The notes below the pieces were generated by a model that was given only the letters and a program-made list of their open reading frames with translations, was not told where the DNA came from and ran no database searches. DNA of 47,187 nt from an uncultured Prochlorococcus sp. (GTDB lineage: Bacteria; Cyanobacteriota; Cyanobacteriia; PCC-6307; Cyanobiaceae). The translations under genes and the position numbers were made by a program. The DNA is taken from assembly GCA_902612005.1 (NCBI GenBank), contig CACMCA010000011.1:1-47187 (forward strand), in the 5' to 3' direction. The first letter of the stretch is position 1. Each line of letters starts with the position of its first letter. This document shows positions 1-8,689 of this stretch, piece after piece.

Positions 1-2
1 TA

Positions 3-482
3 GCAGTTGCAGACTCATTATTACGTGAGAAACCTGTTGTAGAGACAAAAAATAGAAATGGAATAAAAGATGCAATAATTTCTCAAAAGGAGGCTTCTTT
101 TGATGGACCAATGGTGACTTTGGTTAATAAAGGTACTGCAAGTGCAAGTGAAATACTTGCTGGTTCTTTACAAGATAATGAAAGATCAATTCTTATGGGA
201 GAAAAAACTTATGGGAAGGGTTTAATTCAATCTCTAAAAAGTCTGAGAGAGGATAGTGGTATTGCAATAACAGTTGCTAGTTATTTAACTCCCAAAGGTA
301 ATAATATTCAAGGTCAAGGTATTAAGCCTGATAAATTACTTGATCTTCCAGATTCAAGTGAATATGGAAGCGCTGAAGATAAATGGGTAAGGAACGCAGA
401 ATTATTTCTAGAATCGCTCCTAGAAAAAGAAAAACTTCCATTTCAAGCTAGTGAATTAAGCAATGAAGAAATAAAGCCTTGA
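3..482 (+). CDS. C-terminal processing peptidase (Ctp/Tsp family), 5' end missing
   Basis: The reading frame is open from the window edge, so only the last ~159 residues are present. The S41 peptidase core is clear: a TASASEI motif whose first Ser (codon 141-143) is the expected nucleophile, an Asp 11 residues later (LQD), and the general-base Lys 25 residues later in YGKG (codon 216-218). This spacing matches the Ser/Asp/Lys arrangement of E. coli Tsp. The end is a short acidic tail. In cyanobacteria this family includes CtpA, which trims the D1 C-terminus of photosystem II in the lumen, but CtpB and CtpC are close paralogues. The PDZ domain and signal peptide lie outside the window, so I cannot say which paralogue this is. 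Confidence 0.9.
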   Translation, partial: AVADSLLREKPVVETKNRNGIKDAIISQKEASFDGPMVTLVNKGTASASEILAGSLQDNERSILMGEKTYGKGLIQSLKSLREDSGIAITVASYLTPKGNNIQGQGIKPDKLLDLPDSSEYGSAEDKWVRNAELFLESLLEKEKLPFQASELSNEEIKP

Positions 483-517
483 GATGACAAAAGATTAAAA
501 ATAAAAATCTTAAAACT

Positions 518-1774
518 ATGAGTATTAAAAGAGTTTTTCATGATCCAATTCATAAAGAAATAGTATTTGATTCAAGGAAGCCAGAAGAATTAATGGTTTT
601 AGAATTGATTGATAGTATTGCTTTTCAAAGATTAAGAAGAATAAAACAACTAGGGGCGGCATTATTACTTTTTCATGGAGCAGAATCGAGTAGATTTACC
701 CATTCAATTGGTGTTTTCTGTATCGCAAGAAAGATCTATAAAAGGTTAATTGAAAGTAAACCTTCATTTTGTGAAAATAAATTTGTTCTTTATGGAGCAG
801 CCTTATTACATGATTTAGGTCATGGACCTTTAAGCCATACTAGTGAAACAATATTCGAACATAATCACGAACAATGGTCTCTAAACTTAGTTAAAAATTA
901 TTCTCCAATAAATTCAATACTCAAAAAGTACGATAAAGAATTACCAAGACAAATTGGGGAATTATTTAAATCAAAACAGCTATTTTCAAAACCTTTAAAA
1001 ACATTGATTAGCAGTGAGATAGATTGTGATCGTCTCGATTATCTTTTACGCGATAGTTACAACACCGGTACTAACTATGGCTTAGTTGATTTAGAAAGAA
1101 TTATTTCAGCCCTTACTTTTTCACCCGATGGAAATATAGCTATCAAACCTAAAGGAGTAATCGCTATTGAGCATTTCCTTGTATTGAGAAACATAATGTA
1201 CCGAACAATCTATAATCACAGAATAAACGAAATATCAACATGGATTCTGGAAAAAATAATTTGTACAATAAAAAATAATTCTGAAAAGAAAATATGGTTA
1301 GATCATTCTCTACATAAATGGATATTTTTTCCTGCAAAGGTTGATTTTGATGATTTTATAAGAAATGATGATGTAACCTTTTTTTATCATTTGATTAGAT
1401 GGAAAGATGAATCTTTTGAGCCACTTTCTACATTATGCAAAATGTTTATTGACAGAGATTTGTTAAAAGCATCAGATATAAGTTTTTTAAGTAAAATAAA
1501 TAGATTAAAAATACTTGCATTTGCAAGAAGATTATGTGAAAAGAATGGTTTTGATTCAGAAATATTTTGCGGGATTAAGGAAAGGTCTTTTAAAGGTTTT
1601 GAATCTAACAATGCTCTAAAAATATGGGATGGCACTTATCAAAGCTCATTAGAAAATAGTTCTTCTTTAATAAAAACTTTAATGAAATCTGAGGAAAGCT
1701 CTTTTATTATTTATCCAAGTATGATCACAAATGATATTAAAAATGAAATTTCATTAACAAAAAATAATTCCTAG
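518..1774 (+). CDS. HD-domain phosphohydrolase (COG1078, dGTPase-like)
   Basis: This 418-residue protein carries an HD metal-dependent phosphohydrolase domain in its first ~190 residues: RFTHSIG supplies the first His, LLHDLGHGPLSH the His-Asp pair, and EIDCDRLDYLLRDS the distal Asp. That pattern matches the COG1078 HD proteins, relatives of dNTP triphosphohydrolases. The real substrate is unknown for most members; nucleotide triphosphates are the usual guess. The C-terminal ~200 residues show no motif I recognise. It starts 35 bp after the protease gene and ends 10 bp before minC, so it probably belongs to the same transcription unit. Confidence 0.85.
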   Translation: MSIKRVFHDPIHKEIVFDSRKPEELMVLELIDSIAFQRLRRIKQLGAALLLFHGAESSRFTHSIGVFCIARKIYKRLIESKPSFCENKFVLYGAALLHDLGHGPLSHTSETIFEHNHEQWSLNLVKNYSPINSILKKYDKELPRQIGELFKSKQLFSKPLKTLISSEIDCDRLDYLLRDSYNTGTNYGLVDLERIISALTFSPDGNIAIKPKGVIAIEHFLVLRNIMYRTIYNHRINEISTWILEKIICTIKNNSEKKIWLDHSLHKWIFFPAKVDFDDFIRNDDVTFFYHLIRWKDESFEPLSTLCKMFIDRDLLKASDISFLSKINRLKILAFARRLCEKNGFDSEIFCGIKERSFKGFESNNALKIWDGTYQSSLENSSSLIKTLMKSEESSFIIYPSMITNDIKNEISLTKNNS

Positions 1775-1784
1775 ATTTAATTCA

Positions 1785-2447
1785 ATGGAAATCGTTTTAA
1801 AAAATACTAAAAGTAAATATTGTGAAATTTATTCTTTGTTAGATTTAGATAATAACCATGAAACTTTCAAACAATTTGCTTCCATGAAGGAACCTTTGGA
1901 AGCAAAAATTTTCGCAGTCAATGAATCAATAAGTTCTCATCAATTATCAAAATTAAAAAATTATTTTGACAAAATTAATACTAGTTCCCTAATTATTTAC
2001 TCAAATGTTAGGGAGACAATACTAAGTGGAAAGTCTTTAAAAATAAATTCAACTTTTCTAAAAGAACAAGAGATTAAAAATAAGCTACTTTTATTTAAGT
2101 CAAAAAACAAAGACGATATTCTTCACGAAGGGCCAGTTAGATCGGGTGACAGAATATCTTCAAATGGAAACCTATGCATTGTTGGAGACGTTAATCCAGG
2201 GGGAATAGTTTCCGCCAAGAAAAACATTTACGTTTGGGGCAAATTACTAGGGATCGCATATGCAGGTAAAAGTGGAAATAAAAATGCTTCTATTTCCTCA
2301 CTTTATCTAAACCCATTACAATTACGAATTGCAGATGTAATAGCTATTGGACCAAAGGATAAACCCAAAAATTATTATCCAGAAATTGCGGTAATAGAGA
2401 AACAGACGATAATTATCAAACCACACATAATCGAAACTAAAAATTAA
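1785..2447 (+). CDS. minC: septum site-determining protein MinC
   Basis: MinC inhibits FtsZ polymerisation away from mid-cell and is recruited to the membrane by MinD. The C-terminal ~105 residues show the repetitive beta-helix domain with its typical glycine turns (RSGDRISSNGNLCIVGDVNPGG, then VWGKLLGIAYAGKSGN). The N-terminal ~100 residues are divergent, as is normal for the FtsZ-inhibiting domain. At 220 residues it is close to family length. It opens the minC-minD-minE cluster, with minD 111 bp downstream. Confidence 0.93.
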   Translation: MEIVLKNTKSKYCEIYSLLDLDNNHETFKQFASMKEPLEAKIFAVNESISSHQLSKLKNYFDKINTSSLIIYSNVRETILSGKSLKINSTFLKEQEIKNKLLLFKSKNKDDILHEGPVRSGDRISSNGNLCIVGDVNPGGIVSAKKNIYVWGKLLGIAYAGKSGNKNASISSLYLNPLQLRIADVIAIGPKDKPKNYYPEIAVIEKQTIIIKPHIIETKN

Positions 2448-2558
2448 TTAATCAATTGCAATAAATTAATTCAAACTAGATAAATTTAAGAATTACTTAA
2501 TCTTTAAAATATTTCACTTTCTGCAAGTGGCTTTATTATTTGGAAAATCGCTAAAACA

Positions 2559-3374
2559 GTGGGGCAAAATACTCGCACAATATTAATTTGTTCAGGAAAA
2601 GGAGGTGTTGGTAAAACCACTTTAACTGCAAACCTAGGCATAGCACTTGCTAATAGCGGAGCAACAACTGCCGTATTAGATGCTGATTTTGGCTTAAGAA
2701 ATTTAGATCTTCTTTTAGGATTAGAAAATCGCATCATTTATACGGCGCAAGATGTTCTAGACAATAATTGTCGTCTTGACCAAGCATTGGTTAGACATAA
2801 AAAGGAACCAAATCTTGCTCTTCTACCTGCTGGGGATCCAAGGATGCTGGATTGGATGAAGCCCGAAGATATGAAAAAAATCAGTGAAATGCTTTGTGAG
2901 AAATTTGATTTTGTCTTAGTAGATTGTCCTGCGGGTGTAGAAGATGGCTTTAAAAATGCTCTTGCAGCTTGTAAAGAAGCTATTGTTGTGACTAATCCGG
3001 AATTATCTGCAGTACGCGACGCCGATAGAGTAATTGGAATTCTTAATACTTCTGATATTGAGCCTATTCAGCTTGTAATCAACAGGGTTCGTCCCAATAT
3101 GATGGCAAGTCAAGAGATGCTATCTATCGATGATGTCCAAGGAATACTTTCTTTACCTTTATTAGGCATTGTTTTAGAAGATGAACAAGTAATAATAAGT
3201 ACAAATAGAGGAGAGCCACTTACACTTACAGATGGTAGATCTCCTGCAAAAAAATGTTATTTGAATGTTTCTCAAAGACTTACAGGAAAGGATGTACCAA
3301 TTATTGACCCAAAAAAGGAAGGTAAAAGCCTTAAAGATAAATTCATGAGATTAATGCAAACAAAGGTTTTTTAA
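2559..3374 (+). CDS. minD: septum site-determining ATPase MinD
   Basis: MinD is the membrane-cycling ATPase that carries MinC and is displaced by MinE. The start is GTG, which places the deviant Walker A motif GKGGVGKTT at residues 13-21, as expected for the ParA/MinD family. Further family signs are the [10 protein letters not shown] and LVDCPAG segments. The last residues ([15 protein letters not shown]) can form the amphipathic membrane-targeting helix. At 271 residues it is full length. minE begins directly after the stop, so the two are surely co-transcribed. Confidence 0.97.
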   Translation: MGQNTRTILICSGKGGVGKTTLTANLGIALANSGATTAVLDADFGLRNLDLLLGLENRIIYTAQDVLDNNCRLDQALVRHKKEPNLALLPAGDPRMLDWMKPEDMKKISEMLCEKFDFVLVDCPAGVEDGFKNALAACKEAIVVTNPELSAVRDADRVIGILNTSDIEPIQLVINRVRPNMMASQEMLSIDDVQGILSLPLLGIVLEDEQVIISTNRGEPLTLTDGRSPAKKCYLNVSQRLTGKDVPIIDPKKEGKSLKDKFMRLMQTKVF

Positions 3375-3375
3375 A

Positions 3376-3711
3376 ATGATGACACTCAGAGACCTTATAA
3401 ACAAGTTACTAGGCAGGGAAACTGCTAGTGCCAACACGGCTAGAGAAAGATTACAACTTGTACTTGCTCATGACAGAGTTGATATGAGTTCTTTAACAAC
3501 TGATCTTTTAGATAAAATGAGGAAAGAAATACTAGATGTTGTTGCTAAATATGTTGAGATTGATTTTGAAGAGGTGGCTGTAAGTTTAGAGACTGAGGAC
3601 AGAATGACTGCATTAGTAGCAAATTTACCAATTAAAAGAACTATTACAGGAGAAATAAAGTTTAAAAAAAATGATAAGAATGATAAAAGTCAAAAAGATA
3701 TCAAAAAGTAA
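3376..3711 (+). CDS. minE: cell division topological specificity factor MinE
   Basis: MinE stimulates MinD ATPase activity and confines the MinCD inhibitor to the cell poles. The segment [14 protein letters not shown] (about residues 21-34) is the conserved MinD-contact helix/strand, and the second half fits the dimerisation domain. The tail is unusually Lys/Asp rich. The gene starts one base after the minD stop with two consecutive ATG codons; either could be used. It closes the minCDE cluster. A complete Min system is typical for rod-like or ovoid picocyanobacteria. Confidence 0.95.
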   Translation: MMTLRDLINKLLGRETASANTARERLQLVLAHDRVDMSSLTTDLLDKMRKEILDVVAKYVEIDFEEVAVSLETEDRMTALVANLPIKRTITGEIKFKKNDKNDKSQKDIKK

Positions 3712-3775
3712 TAAATTTTAAAAACCCCCAAAAAATACTAAGTTTGATCCACCTTAATTGTAAGATGGTTACTAT

Positions 3776-3847
3776 GCCGGCTTAGCTCAGCGGTAGAGCA
3801 GCGCTTTTGTAAAGCGAAGGTCATCAGTTCAAATCTGTTAGCCGGCA
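3776..3847 (+). tRNA. tRNA-Thr (anticodon TGT)
   Basis: A 72-nt cloverleaf can be drawn: a 7-bp acceptor stem (GCCGGCT with AGCCGGC), a GCTC/GAGC D-stem, an anticodon loop TTTGTAA giving TGT, and a T-arm with TTCAAAT. The discriminator base is A. The 3' CCA is not encoded, which fits the CCA-adding enzyme found later in the window. The anticodon stem starts with a G-A opposition and the T-stem has one T-T mismatch, so the fold is slightly weak. It decodes ACN codons, chiefly ACA. Confidence 0.92.
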
Positions 3848-3857
3848 TTTTATTTAT

Positions 3858-4025
3858 TTAATTCTGTTCAATATTCTTTGATGAAAATAAAAAGAACAAA
3901 CCTAATAGAGCAATCATAGGAAACCATCTTATTGCGAGAACATACCCTAAAAAAGATGCGATGGGTTCAAATATCCAATAGGTTAAAAATTGAATTAATA
4001 AAACAAAAAATAATAATAAAAGCAT
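3858..4025 (-). CDS. tiny hydrophobic membrane protein coupled to tsaC
   Basis: An open frame of 55 codons starts at the ATG whose A is shared with the stop codon of the upstream tsaC gene (TAATG overlap), which suggests translational coupling. The product starts MLLLLFFVLLIQFLTYWIF and contains two hydrophobic stretches, about residues 2-19 and 22-47, separated by a Glu-Pro turn, with a polar end SSKNIEQN. It looks like a small two-helix inner- or thylakoid-membrane protein. I do not recognise a family. The coding evidence is the overlap, the clean hydrophobic pattern, and the lack of any other explanation for this stretch between tsaC and tRNA-Thr. Confidence 0.65.
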   Translation of the reverse strand: MLLLLFFVLLIQFLTYWIFEPIASFLGYVLAIRWFPMIALLGLFFLFSSKNIEQN

Positions 4026-4606
4026 TAATACAATTCCCTAACTAATACTTCTCCTTCTCTAACCAGTCTCCAATCGCCACTATTCTTCCAAAATATAATA
4101 GTACTTGCTTTACCACTACTTTTTCCCCAGGGGATAGGGCCCAAAATTTTTACCGAAGGGAAGTCTAGAGAAATACCTTCAGCTGTAATTGATCCTTTAA
4201 AACCTGAAATATTTGCACTTGAAGTTAACAATGGGCCTGTTTCTTTCAAAAGAGATTTTGCCATACATGAATTTGGAATTCTCAATCCAATCGTGAGATC
4301 ATTGCTGGTAAGATTTACTGTCTGCTTTTCTGAAGCAGGAATAACAATTGTCAGAGCTCCAGGCCAATATTTTGAAGCTATATTTTCGTAATCTTCTTTA
4401 GCTGATTCGTGAACATAATCAATTAAATGTTTATGTTCTGAACCCATAAGAATTAAGGGTTTGTTTCTATTTCTTTTTTTAAATTCATAAATAATATTTG
4501 AGAATTTTGGTAAGCATCCAATGGCAGGCAAAGTGTCTGTTGGGAAAATTATAGGCAAACCACTTTTAAGAGTCTCATAGGCAGTTTTGCAGTTTACTAA
4601 ATTCAT
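4025..4606 (-). CDS. tsaC: threonylcarbamoyl-AMP synthase (Sua5/YrdC/TsaC family)
   Basis: This enzyme makes threonylcarbamoyl-AMP from threonine, bicarbonate and ATP, the first step of the t6A37 modification in tRNAs reading ANN codons. Family signs are PTDTLPAIGC near the N-terminus, KKRNRNKPLIL, the GLRIPN segment and TSSANISG. The protein is 193 residues, the short TsaC form without the extra Sua5 domain. It lies 23 bp downstream of prmC on the same strand, so both translation-quality genes probably share a transcript with the tiny gene that overlaps its stop. Confidence 0.92.
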   Translation of the reverse strand: MNLVNCKTAYETLKSGLPIIFPTDTLPAIGCLPKFSNIIYEFKKRNRNKPLILMGSEHKHLIDYVHESAKEDYENIASKYWPGALTIVIPASEKQTVNLTSNDLTIGLRIPNSCMAKSLLKETGPLLTSSANISGFKGSITAEGISLDFPSVKILGPIPWGKSSGKASTIIFWKNSGDWRLVREGEVLVRELY

Positions 4607-4629
4607 TTAGATTATGAACCTGTAATAAT

Positions 4630-5499
4630 TTATTTATATCTTCCTATGGTAAACCTACCAATACCTGAAAGATCTTTCAAAATTTCTATTGATGTAAATT
4701 GATTATTAATAAGTAGTTGTTTTACTTTTTCACTTTGATCAAAATGATTCTCTAAAATAAGCCAACCATTCTCTTTTAAGAATAATGGTGCTTTTTGTAT
4801 TATTTCCCTAATATGTTTTAAACCATCTTCTCCGCCTAATAATGCAACTTTAGGTTCGAATTTTTTAACTTCTTTGGGTAATTTTTCATAAGTATCTCTG
4901 GGAATATATGGCGGGTTTGAAATAGCGAGATCTAACTTTCCTTTAAAACCTTGAAGAGGTGACCACCAATTTCCACGATAAAATTTCAAATTTGATTGTC
5001 TAGAAGAATTTATAAAATTTTTAGTGGCTATTTCTAATGCATCTCGATCTATGTCAGTTGCTATTCCCTGGCTCAATGGATAAGCCAATGCCAAAGCAAT
5101 ACTAATTGCACCTGATCCAGTTCCTAATTCAGCAAAAAATAATTTTTCTGATTTCTTTTGAAATTTACTGAAGACGATATCAACTATGAGTTCTGTTTCT
5201 GGTCTTGGAATGAGTACTTTGTTTGTAACTTTTAATTTTAAATCTCTCCAAAAAGTTATTCCACAAAGATATTGAATTGGGCAAGATTTTAGCAAATGAT
5301 CGTCCCAAACAGATTCTAAAAATTCTAAATTTTTTTTTAAATATAAGTTTCCTCTAGGATTAATACTTATTATGGTTAGATCACTAGTCGATATACCGCC
5401 TATACAATCAAGTAAAACAGCAAAAGACTGCTGATCACCTCCTTTAGAAAGTTGCTTTTTTTTCCAAAACAAAAAATCTTCTACAGTAATGCAAAGCAT
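4630..5499 (-). CDS. prmC: peptide chain release factor N5-glutamine methyltransferase PrmC (HemK)
   Basis: PrmC methylates the Gln of the GGQ motif in release factors RF1 and RF2, using S-adenosylmethionine. The SAM-binding motif AELGTGSGAISIALAL is seen near the middle, followed by the catalytic NPPY motif in ISNPPYIPRD, which binds the target glutamine. The N-terminal ~100 residues match the helical substrate-recognition domain in length. At 289 residues it is normal for the family. It is preceded by psbM and followed by tsaC on the same strand. Confidence 0.95.
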   Translation of the reverse strand: MLCITVEDFLFWKKKQLSKGGDQQSFAVLLDCIGGISTSDLTIISINPRGNLYLKKNLEFLESVWDDHLLKSCPIQYLCGITFWRDLKLKVTNKVLIPRPETELIVDIVFSKFQKKSEKLFFAELGTGSGAISIALALAYPLSQGIATDIDRDALEIATKNFINSSRQSNLKFYRGNWWSPLQGFKGKLDLAISNPPYIPRDTYEKLPKEVKKFEPKVALLGGEDGLKHIREIIQKAPLFLKENGWLILENHFDQSEKVKQLLINNQFTSIEILKDLSGIGRFTIGRYK

Positions 5500-5510
5500 T
5501 TACTAATGCA

Positions 5511-5663
5511 TTAACGTTTAGGGCCAAGCCTACCTTTACTAGAGTCAGAGTAGAAGCTTGATTTTTCTCCATCTTGTGTAGAAATAAATAAACCTATTAG
5601 GAATATTGTTGGCACCCCTACAAATAATAGACTAGCTACAAATCCAAAGTTAGTTGTTTCCAT
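5511..5663 (-). CDS. psbM: photosystem II protein PsbM
   Basis: This 50-residue protein starts METTNFGFVASLLFVGVPT and has one transmembrane helix (about residues 7-27). The sequence pattern F-G-F-V-A-S-L-L-F-V, then V-P-T, is the PsbM signature; PsbM sits at the dimer interface of photosystem II. Compared with the usual ~35-residue PsbM, it has a longer polar C-terminal tail (TQDGEKSSF and on to GRLGPKR), as I remember for Prochlorococcus. It ends 11 bp before the start of prmC. The pairing with prmC looks like genome compaction rather than shared function. Confidence 0.93.
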   Translation of the reverse strand: METTNFGFVASLLFVGVPTIFLIGLFISTQDGEKSSFYSDSSKGRLGPKR

Positions 5664-5774
5664 TTAATTAGTATTTCGAAGTTAGGTATTAAAACTATAA
5701 TCGTATAACTTGGAATAAAGTGGAAAAATAAACAAATATTATTAACTGATTAACAGTCTTAAACAATTTAGACT

Positions 5775-6137
5775 TTAGCGAGCTAATTTTTTATTTTCAC
5801 TAATTTTTTTTAATTCTTCCAAATTTGAAGGGGGGGATTGTGGTTTTGTTAAAATTACTGCCGATGATTTTATCAATGTTTGACATGCAAGGCGCCAATT
5901 TTCTGGTCTATTTTTGAGTTTTTCTTCTTCAACAGATGTAAGGGGGCTCAAAGAATTTTTGTTTCCACCTTCAACTGAAATAAAACAAGTACTGCATTGT
6001 CCCGCACCTCCACAATTTCCTAAAATACCTTTTAATCCATAAAGCTGTAAATTCTCTCTCATTACAAGTTCCCTTAGATTTTCACCTGGATTGCATTGGA
6101 CCTCTAAATCCTCACGAATAAATCTGATAGTTGCCAT
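5775..6137 (-). CDS. 2Fe-2S ferredoxin with CX5CX2C cluster spacing
   Basis: This 120-residue ferredoxin-fold protein has likely cluster ligands Cys42, Cys48, Cys51 and Cys85 (GNCGGAGQCSTC and LACQT). The spacing C-X5-C-X2-C differs from the C-X4-C-X2-C of plant-type photosynthetic ferredoxin PetF and is nearer to the adrenodoxin-like type. It is therefore probably a specialised electron carrier and not the main photosystem I acceptor. It is transcribed divergently from psbB; I recall the same neighbourhood in other cyanobacteria, which hints at a photosystem-related role, but this is inference. Confidence 0.88.
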   Translation of the reverse strand: MATIRFIREDLEVQCNPGENLRELVMRENLQLYGLKGILGNCGGAGQCSTCFISVEGGNKNSLSPLTSVEEEKLKNRPENWRLACQTLIKSSAVILTKPQSPPSNLEELKKISENKKLAR

Positions 6138-6307
6138 TTTTTTAGTTATTTTTCTTATTTTGGCGTTTTACTTTGAGAATTGTGACCAAAATATTAACAA
6201 TTTTTAGCCAAAAATTCCTTAAAATCCCAGTTCTGCTAATTGATTTACCCAATTTTTGCAAGAAAATAAATTTATTTACAAAAATCCCTCAAAGACTAAA
6301 AAACCCT

Positions 6308-6359
6308 TACTATCGTGATGTTTAGCTGTTTATACAGCATAGTTACTAGAAATTAACCG
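6308..6359 (+). promoter_or_regulatory. candidate psbB promoter element and leader hairpin
   Basis: TACTAT at 6308-6313 is a possible -10 box; no convincing -35 element lies at normal distance, which is common in these genomes. Downstream, GCTGT (6325-6329) and ACAGC (6334-6338) form a 5-bp stem with a TTAT loop in the short leader. The start codon follows at 6360. This is a weak prediction based on position and sequence only. Confidence 0.3.
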
Positions 6360-7883
6360 ATGGGATTGCCTTGGTATCGAGTTCACACAGTAGTTATTAA
6401 TGACCCAGGTCGACTACTTGCTGTGCATCTTATGCATACTGCATTATTAGCCGGCTGGGCCGGTTCAATGGCTCTTTATGAATTAGCCATTTTTGATCCT
6501 TCTGATGCTGTTCTCAACCCAATGTGGAGACAGGGGATGTACGTTATGCCTTTCATGGCAAGACTAGGTATCACAAGTAGTTGGAACGGATGGGATATTA
6601 CGGGTGCTACCGGAGTTGATCCTGGATTCTGGAGTTTCGAAGGGGTTGCAGCAGCTCACATAGTATTTAGTGGTCTTTTGATGTTGGCCTCTATTTGGCA
6701 CTGGACATACTGGGACTTAGATTTATGGGAAGATTCAAGAACTGGTGAGCCTGCTCTTGATTTACCAAGAATTTTCGGCATTCACCTTCTTCTAGCCGGA
6801 CTAACCTGTTTTGGTTTTGGAGCTTTTCATTGCGCAAACGTGGGGATTTGGGTTTCTGACCCTTATGGCTTGTCTGGTCATGTAGAACCTGTGGCCCCTT
6901 CCTGGGGAGTTGAAGGATTTAATCCTTTTAATCCTGGAGGTATAGTGGCAAATCATATTGCAGCAGGACTTATGGGTATTATTGGAGGTATTTTTCACAT
7001 CACCAATAGACCTGGAGAAAGACTTTATAGAGCATTAAAACTAGGAAGCCTCGAAGGTGTTCTAGCTAGTGCTTTAGCTGCTGTATTATTTGTATCTTTC
7101 GTTGTTTCCGGAACTATGTGGTATGGTTCAGCAACTACCCCAGTAGAACTCTTTGGACCTACTAGATATCAATGGGATTCAGGATATTTCAAAACTGAAA
7201 TTAATAGAAGAGTACAAGCTGCTATAGATAATGGTGCCAGTAAATCAGAGGCATATGCATCAATTCCAGAGAAATTAGCCTTCTATGATTATGTTGGCAA
7301 TAGTCCAGCCAAAGGAGGACTATTTAGAGTTGGAGCGCTCGTTAATGGTGATGGATTACCAACTGGTTGGCAAGGTCACATTGCTTTTCAAGATAAGGAA
7401 GGTAATGAATTAGAAGTTAGAAGAATTCCTAATTTCTTTGAAAACTTCCCTGTCATTCTTGAAGATAAAGAAGGTAATGTAAGGGCAGACATTCCATTTA
7501 GAAGAGCTGAAGCTAAGTACTCATTTGAACAAACTGGCATCACTGCAACTATCTATGGTGGAGATCTAGATGGACAAACATTTACAGATCCTGCAGTTGT
7601 TAAAAGATTAGCTAGAAAGGCTCAACTTGGAGAAGCATTCAAGTTTGATAGAGAGACATATAAATCTGACGGTGTATTCCGAAGCTCACCTAGAGCGTGG
7701 TTTACATATGCACATTTATGTTTTGGATTGCTATTCTTGTTTGGCCACTGGTGGCATGCTTCAAGAACTCTTTACAGAAATTCCTTCGCTGGTATTGATG
7801 CTGAGATTGGCGACCAAGTTGAATTTGGTTTATTCAAGAAACTTGGTGACGAAACCACAAGAAGAATCCCTGGAAGGGTTTAA
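6360..7883 (+). CDS. psbB: photosystem II chlorophyll-binding core antenna CP47 (PsbB)
   Basis: CP47 is the inner antenna of photosystem II and passes excitation to the D1/D2 reaction centre. The start [20 protein letters not shown] and the repeated transmembrane His residues that ligate chlorophyll (for example [41 protein letters not shown]) are diagnostic. Six membrane helices are expected, with a large lumenal loop between the last two (about residues 255-450). At 507 residues it is full length. psbT follows 23 bp downstream on the same strand, the usual psbB-psbT unit. Confidence 0.98.
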   Translation: MGLPWYRVHTVVINDPGRLLAVHLMHTALLAGWAGSMALYELAIFDPSDAVLNPMWRQGMYVMPFMARLGITSSWNGWDITGATGVDPGFWSFEGVAAAHIVFSGLLMLASIWHWTYWDLDLWEDSRTGEPALDLPRIFGIHLLLAGLTCFGFGAFHCANVGIWVSDPYGLSGHVEPVAPSWGVEGFNPFNPGGIVANHIAAGLMGIIGGIFHITNRPGERLYRALKLGSLEGVLASALAAVLFVSFVVSGTMWYGSATTPVELFGPTRYQWDSGYFKTEINRRVQAAIDNGASKSEAYASIPEKLAFYDYVGNSPAKGGLFRVGALVNGDGLPTGWQGHIAFQDKEGNELEVRRIPNFFENFPVILEDKEGNVRADIPFRRAEAKYSFEQTGITATIYGGDLDGQTFTDPAVVKRLARKAQLGEAFKFDRETYKSDGVFRSSPRAWFTYAHLCFGLLFLFGHWWHASRTLYRNSFAGIDAEIGDQVEFGLFKKLGDETTRRIPGRV

Positions 7884-7906
7884 ACTAAACTTATTTACTT
7901 AATCTT

Positions 7907-8005
7907 ATGGAAGCTTTTGCTTACGTTCTTATTCTAACTCTCGCAGTTGTTACATTATTCTTTGCTGTCGCCTTTAGAGACCCACCTAAATTTGATAGAA
8001 AATGA
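7907..8005 (+). CDS. psbT: photosystem II protein PsbT
   Basis: This is a 32-residue single-helix protein, starting [20 protein letters not shown] and ending in a charged [10 protein letters not shown] tail, which is the PsbT signature. PsbT lies near the D1/D2 acceptor side and the dimer interface and helps recovery after photodamage. The gene begins 23 bp after psbB and is followed directly by a strong terminator, so psbB-psbT form a two-gene operon. Confidence 0.96.
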   Translation: MEAFAYVLILTLAVVTLFFAVAFRDPPKFDRK

Positions 8006-8011
8006 ATTTTA

Positions 8012-8042
8012 AAAAACCCCTCTTTAACAAGAGGGCTTTTTT
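8012..8042 (+). terminator. rho-independent terminator of psbB-psbT
   Basis: CCCTCTT (8018-8024) pairs perfectly with AAGAGGG (8029-8035) around a TAAC loop. An A-run precedes the stem and a T-run (8037-8042) follows it. It sits seven bases after the psbT stop. It is one of only two clear terminators in the window. Confidence 0.93.
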
Positions 8043-8102
8043 ACTTTTCATAATTAAAATATTATCCTACTATTAGGGGTGAAGTGCATCTTATTTCACC
8101 AC

Positions 8103-8582
8103 ATGCAGTGTCCAACCTGTCAAAACACAGATAGCAGAGTTTTGGAATCAAGATCTGCTGATAGTGGTAAAAGTGTTCGAAGAAGAAGAGAGTGCTTAAA
8201 TTGCAGCTTTAGATTTACAACTTATGAAAGAGTTGAATCAATGCCAGTTTCAGTTTTAAAGAAAGATGGTAGCAGAGAATTATTTGATAAACAAAAATTA
8301 TTTACTGGTATATCAAGAGCTTGTGAAAAGACTAACTTCGGTAGTGAAGCAATAATTAATTTCGTAGATGGAATTGAATCTCAAATCGTTCAAGACACTA
8401 ACAAAGATATTAAATCTTCACAAATCGGCGAATTGATACTTAAAAATCTCAGGAAAGAAAACGAAGTAGCCTATATAAGATACGCCTCAGTTTACAGAAA
8501 ATTTAATGGGGTTAAAGATTTTATTTCTACTCTTGAATCTCTAAAAGGAAGTTCAAAAAACCAATTAGCTTCAATTTCATAA
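8103..8582 (+). CDS. nrdR: transcriptional repressor NrdR
   Basis: NrdR represses ribonucleotide reductase genes in response to nucleotide levels. It opens with a zinc ribbon (Cys3, Cys6, Cys31, Cys34: MQCPTC and ECLNC), followed by the basic RRRR segment that helps DNA binding. An ATP-cone domain fills about residues 45-135 ([16 protein letters not shown]). I chose the ATG at 8103, which puts the first Cys pair at the family position; an upstream in-frame ATG at 8079 would add eight unconserved residues. The length of 159 residues is normal. No nrdA or nrdB gene is in the window. Confidence 0.95.
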   Translation: MQCPTCQNTDSRVLESRSADSGKSVRRRRECLNCSFRFTTYERVESMPVSVLKKDGSRELFDKQKLFTGISRACEKTNFGSEAIINFVDGIESQIVQDTNKDIKSSQIGELILKNLRKENEVAYIRYASVYRKFNGVKDFISTLESLKGSSKNQLASIS

Positions 8583-8636
8583 AATTAAGCATCTTAAAGT
8601 GTAGAATACATATCACAAATATTTTGCTATTGGTTT

Positions 8637-8689
8637 GCAGGCTAGTAGCATTCCTTTCTAACTACCTTAGGTAGTCTGCGATACTACAA
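8637..8689 (+). promoter_or_regulatory. structured 5' leader of rpsA with competing hairpins
   Basis: A perfect palindrome with 7-nt arms (ACTACCT, T, AGGTAGT; 8661-8675) ends 14 bases before the rpsA start. A second, larger stem is possible between GCAGGCTA (8637-8644) and TAGTCTGC (8672-8679), with one G-U pair. It uses part of the palindrome's 3' arm, so the two structures exclude each other. In other bacteria ribosomal protein S1 represses its own mRNA through leader structure, which makes a similar role plausible here; that part is inference. Confidence 0.45.

Noticed and set aside
6157..6192. ATTTTGG ... CCAAAAT arms in the ferredoxin/psbB gap
   Set aside because: Seven-base arms with a 22-base spacer are likely by chance in such AT-rich DNA, and they do not align with a promoter position.
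7627..7902. Open frame of 91 codons inside the end of psbB
   Set aside because: It lies in another frame of a highly conserved gene and runs into the intergenic bases before psbT; no protein-like motif or start context supports it.
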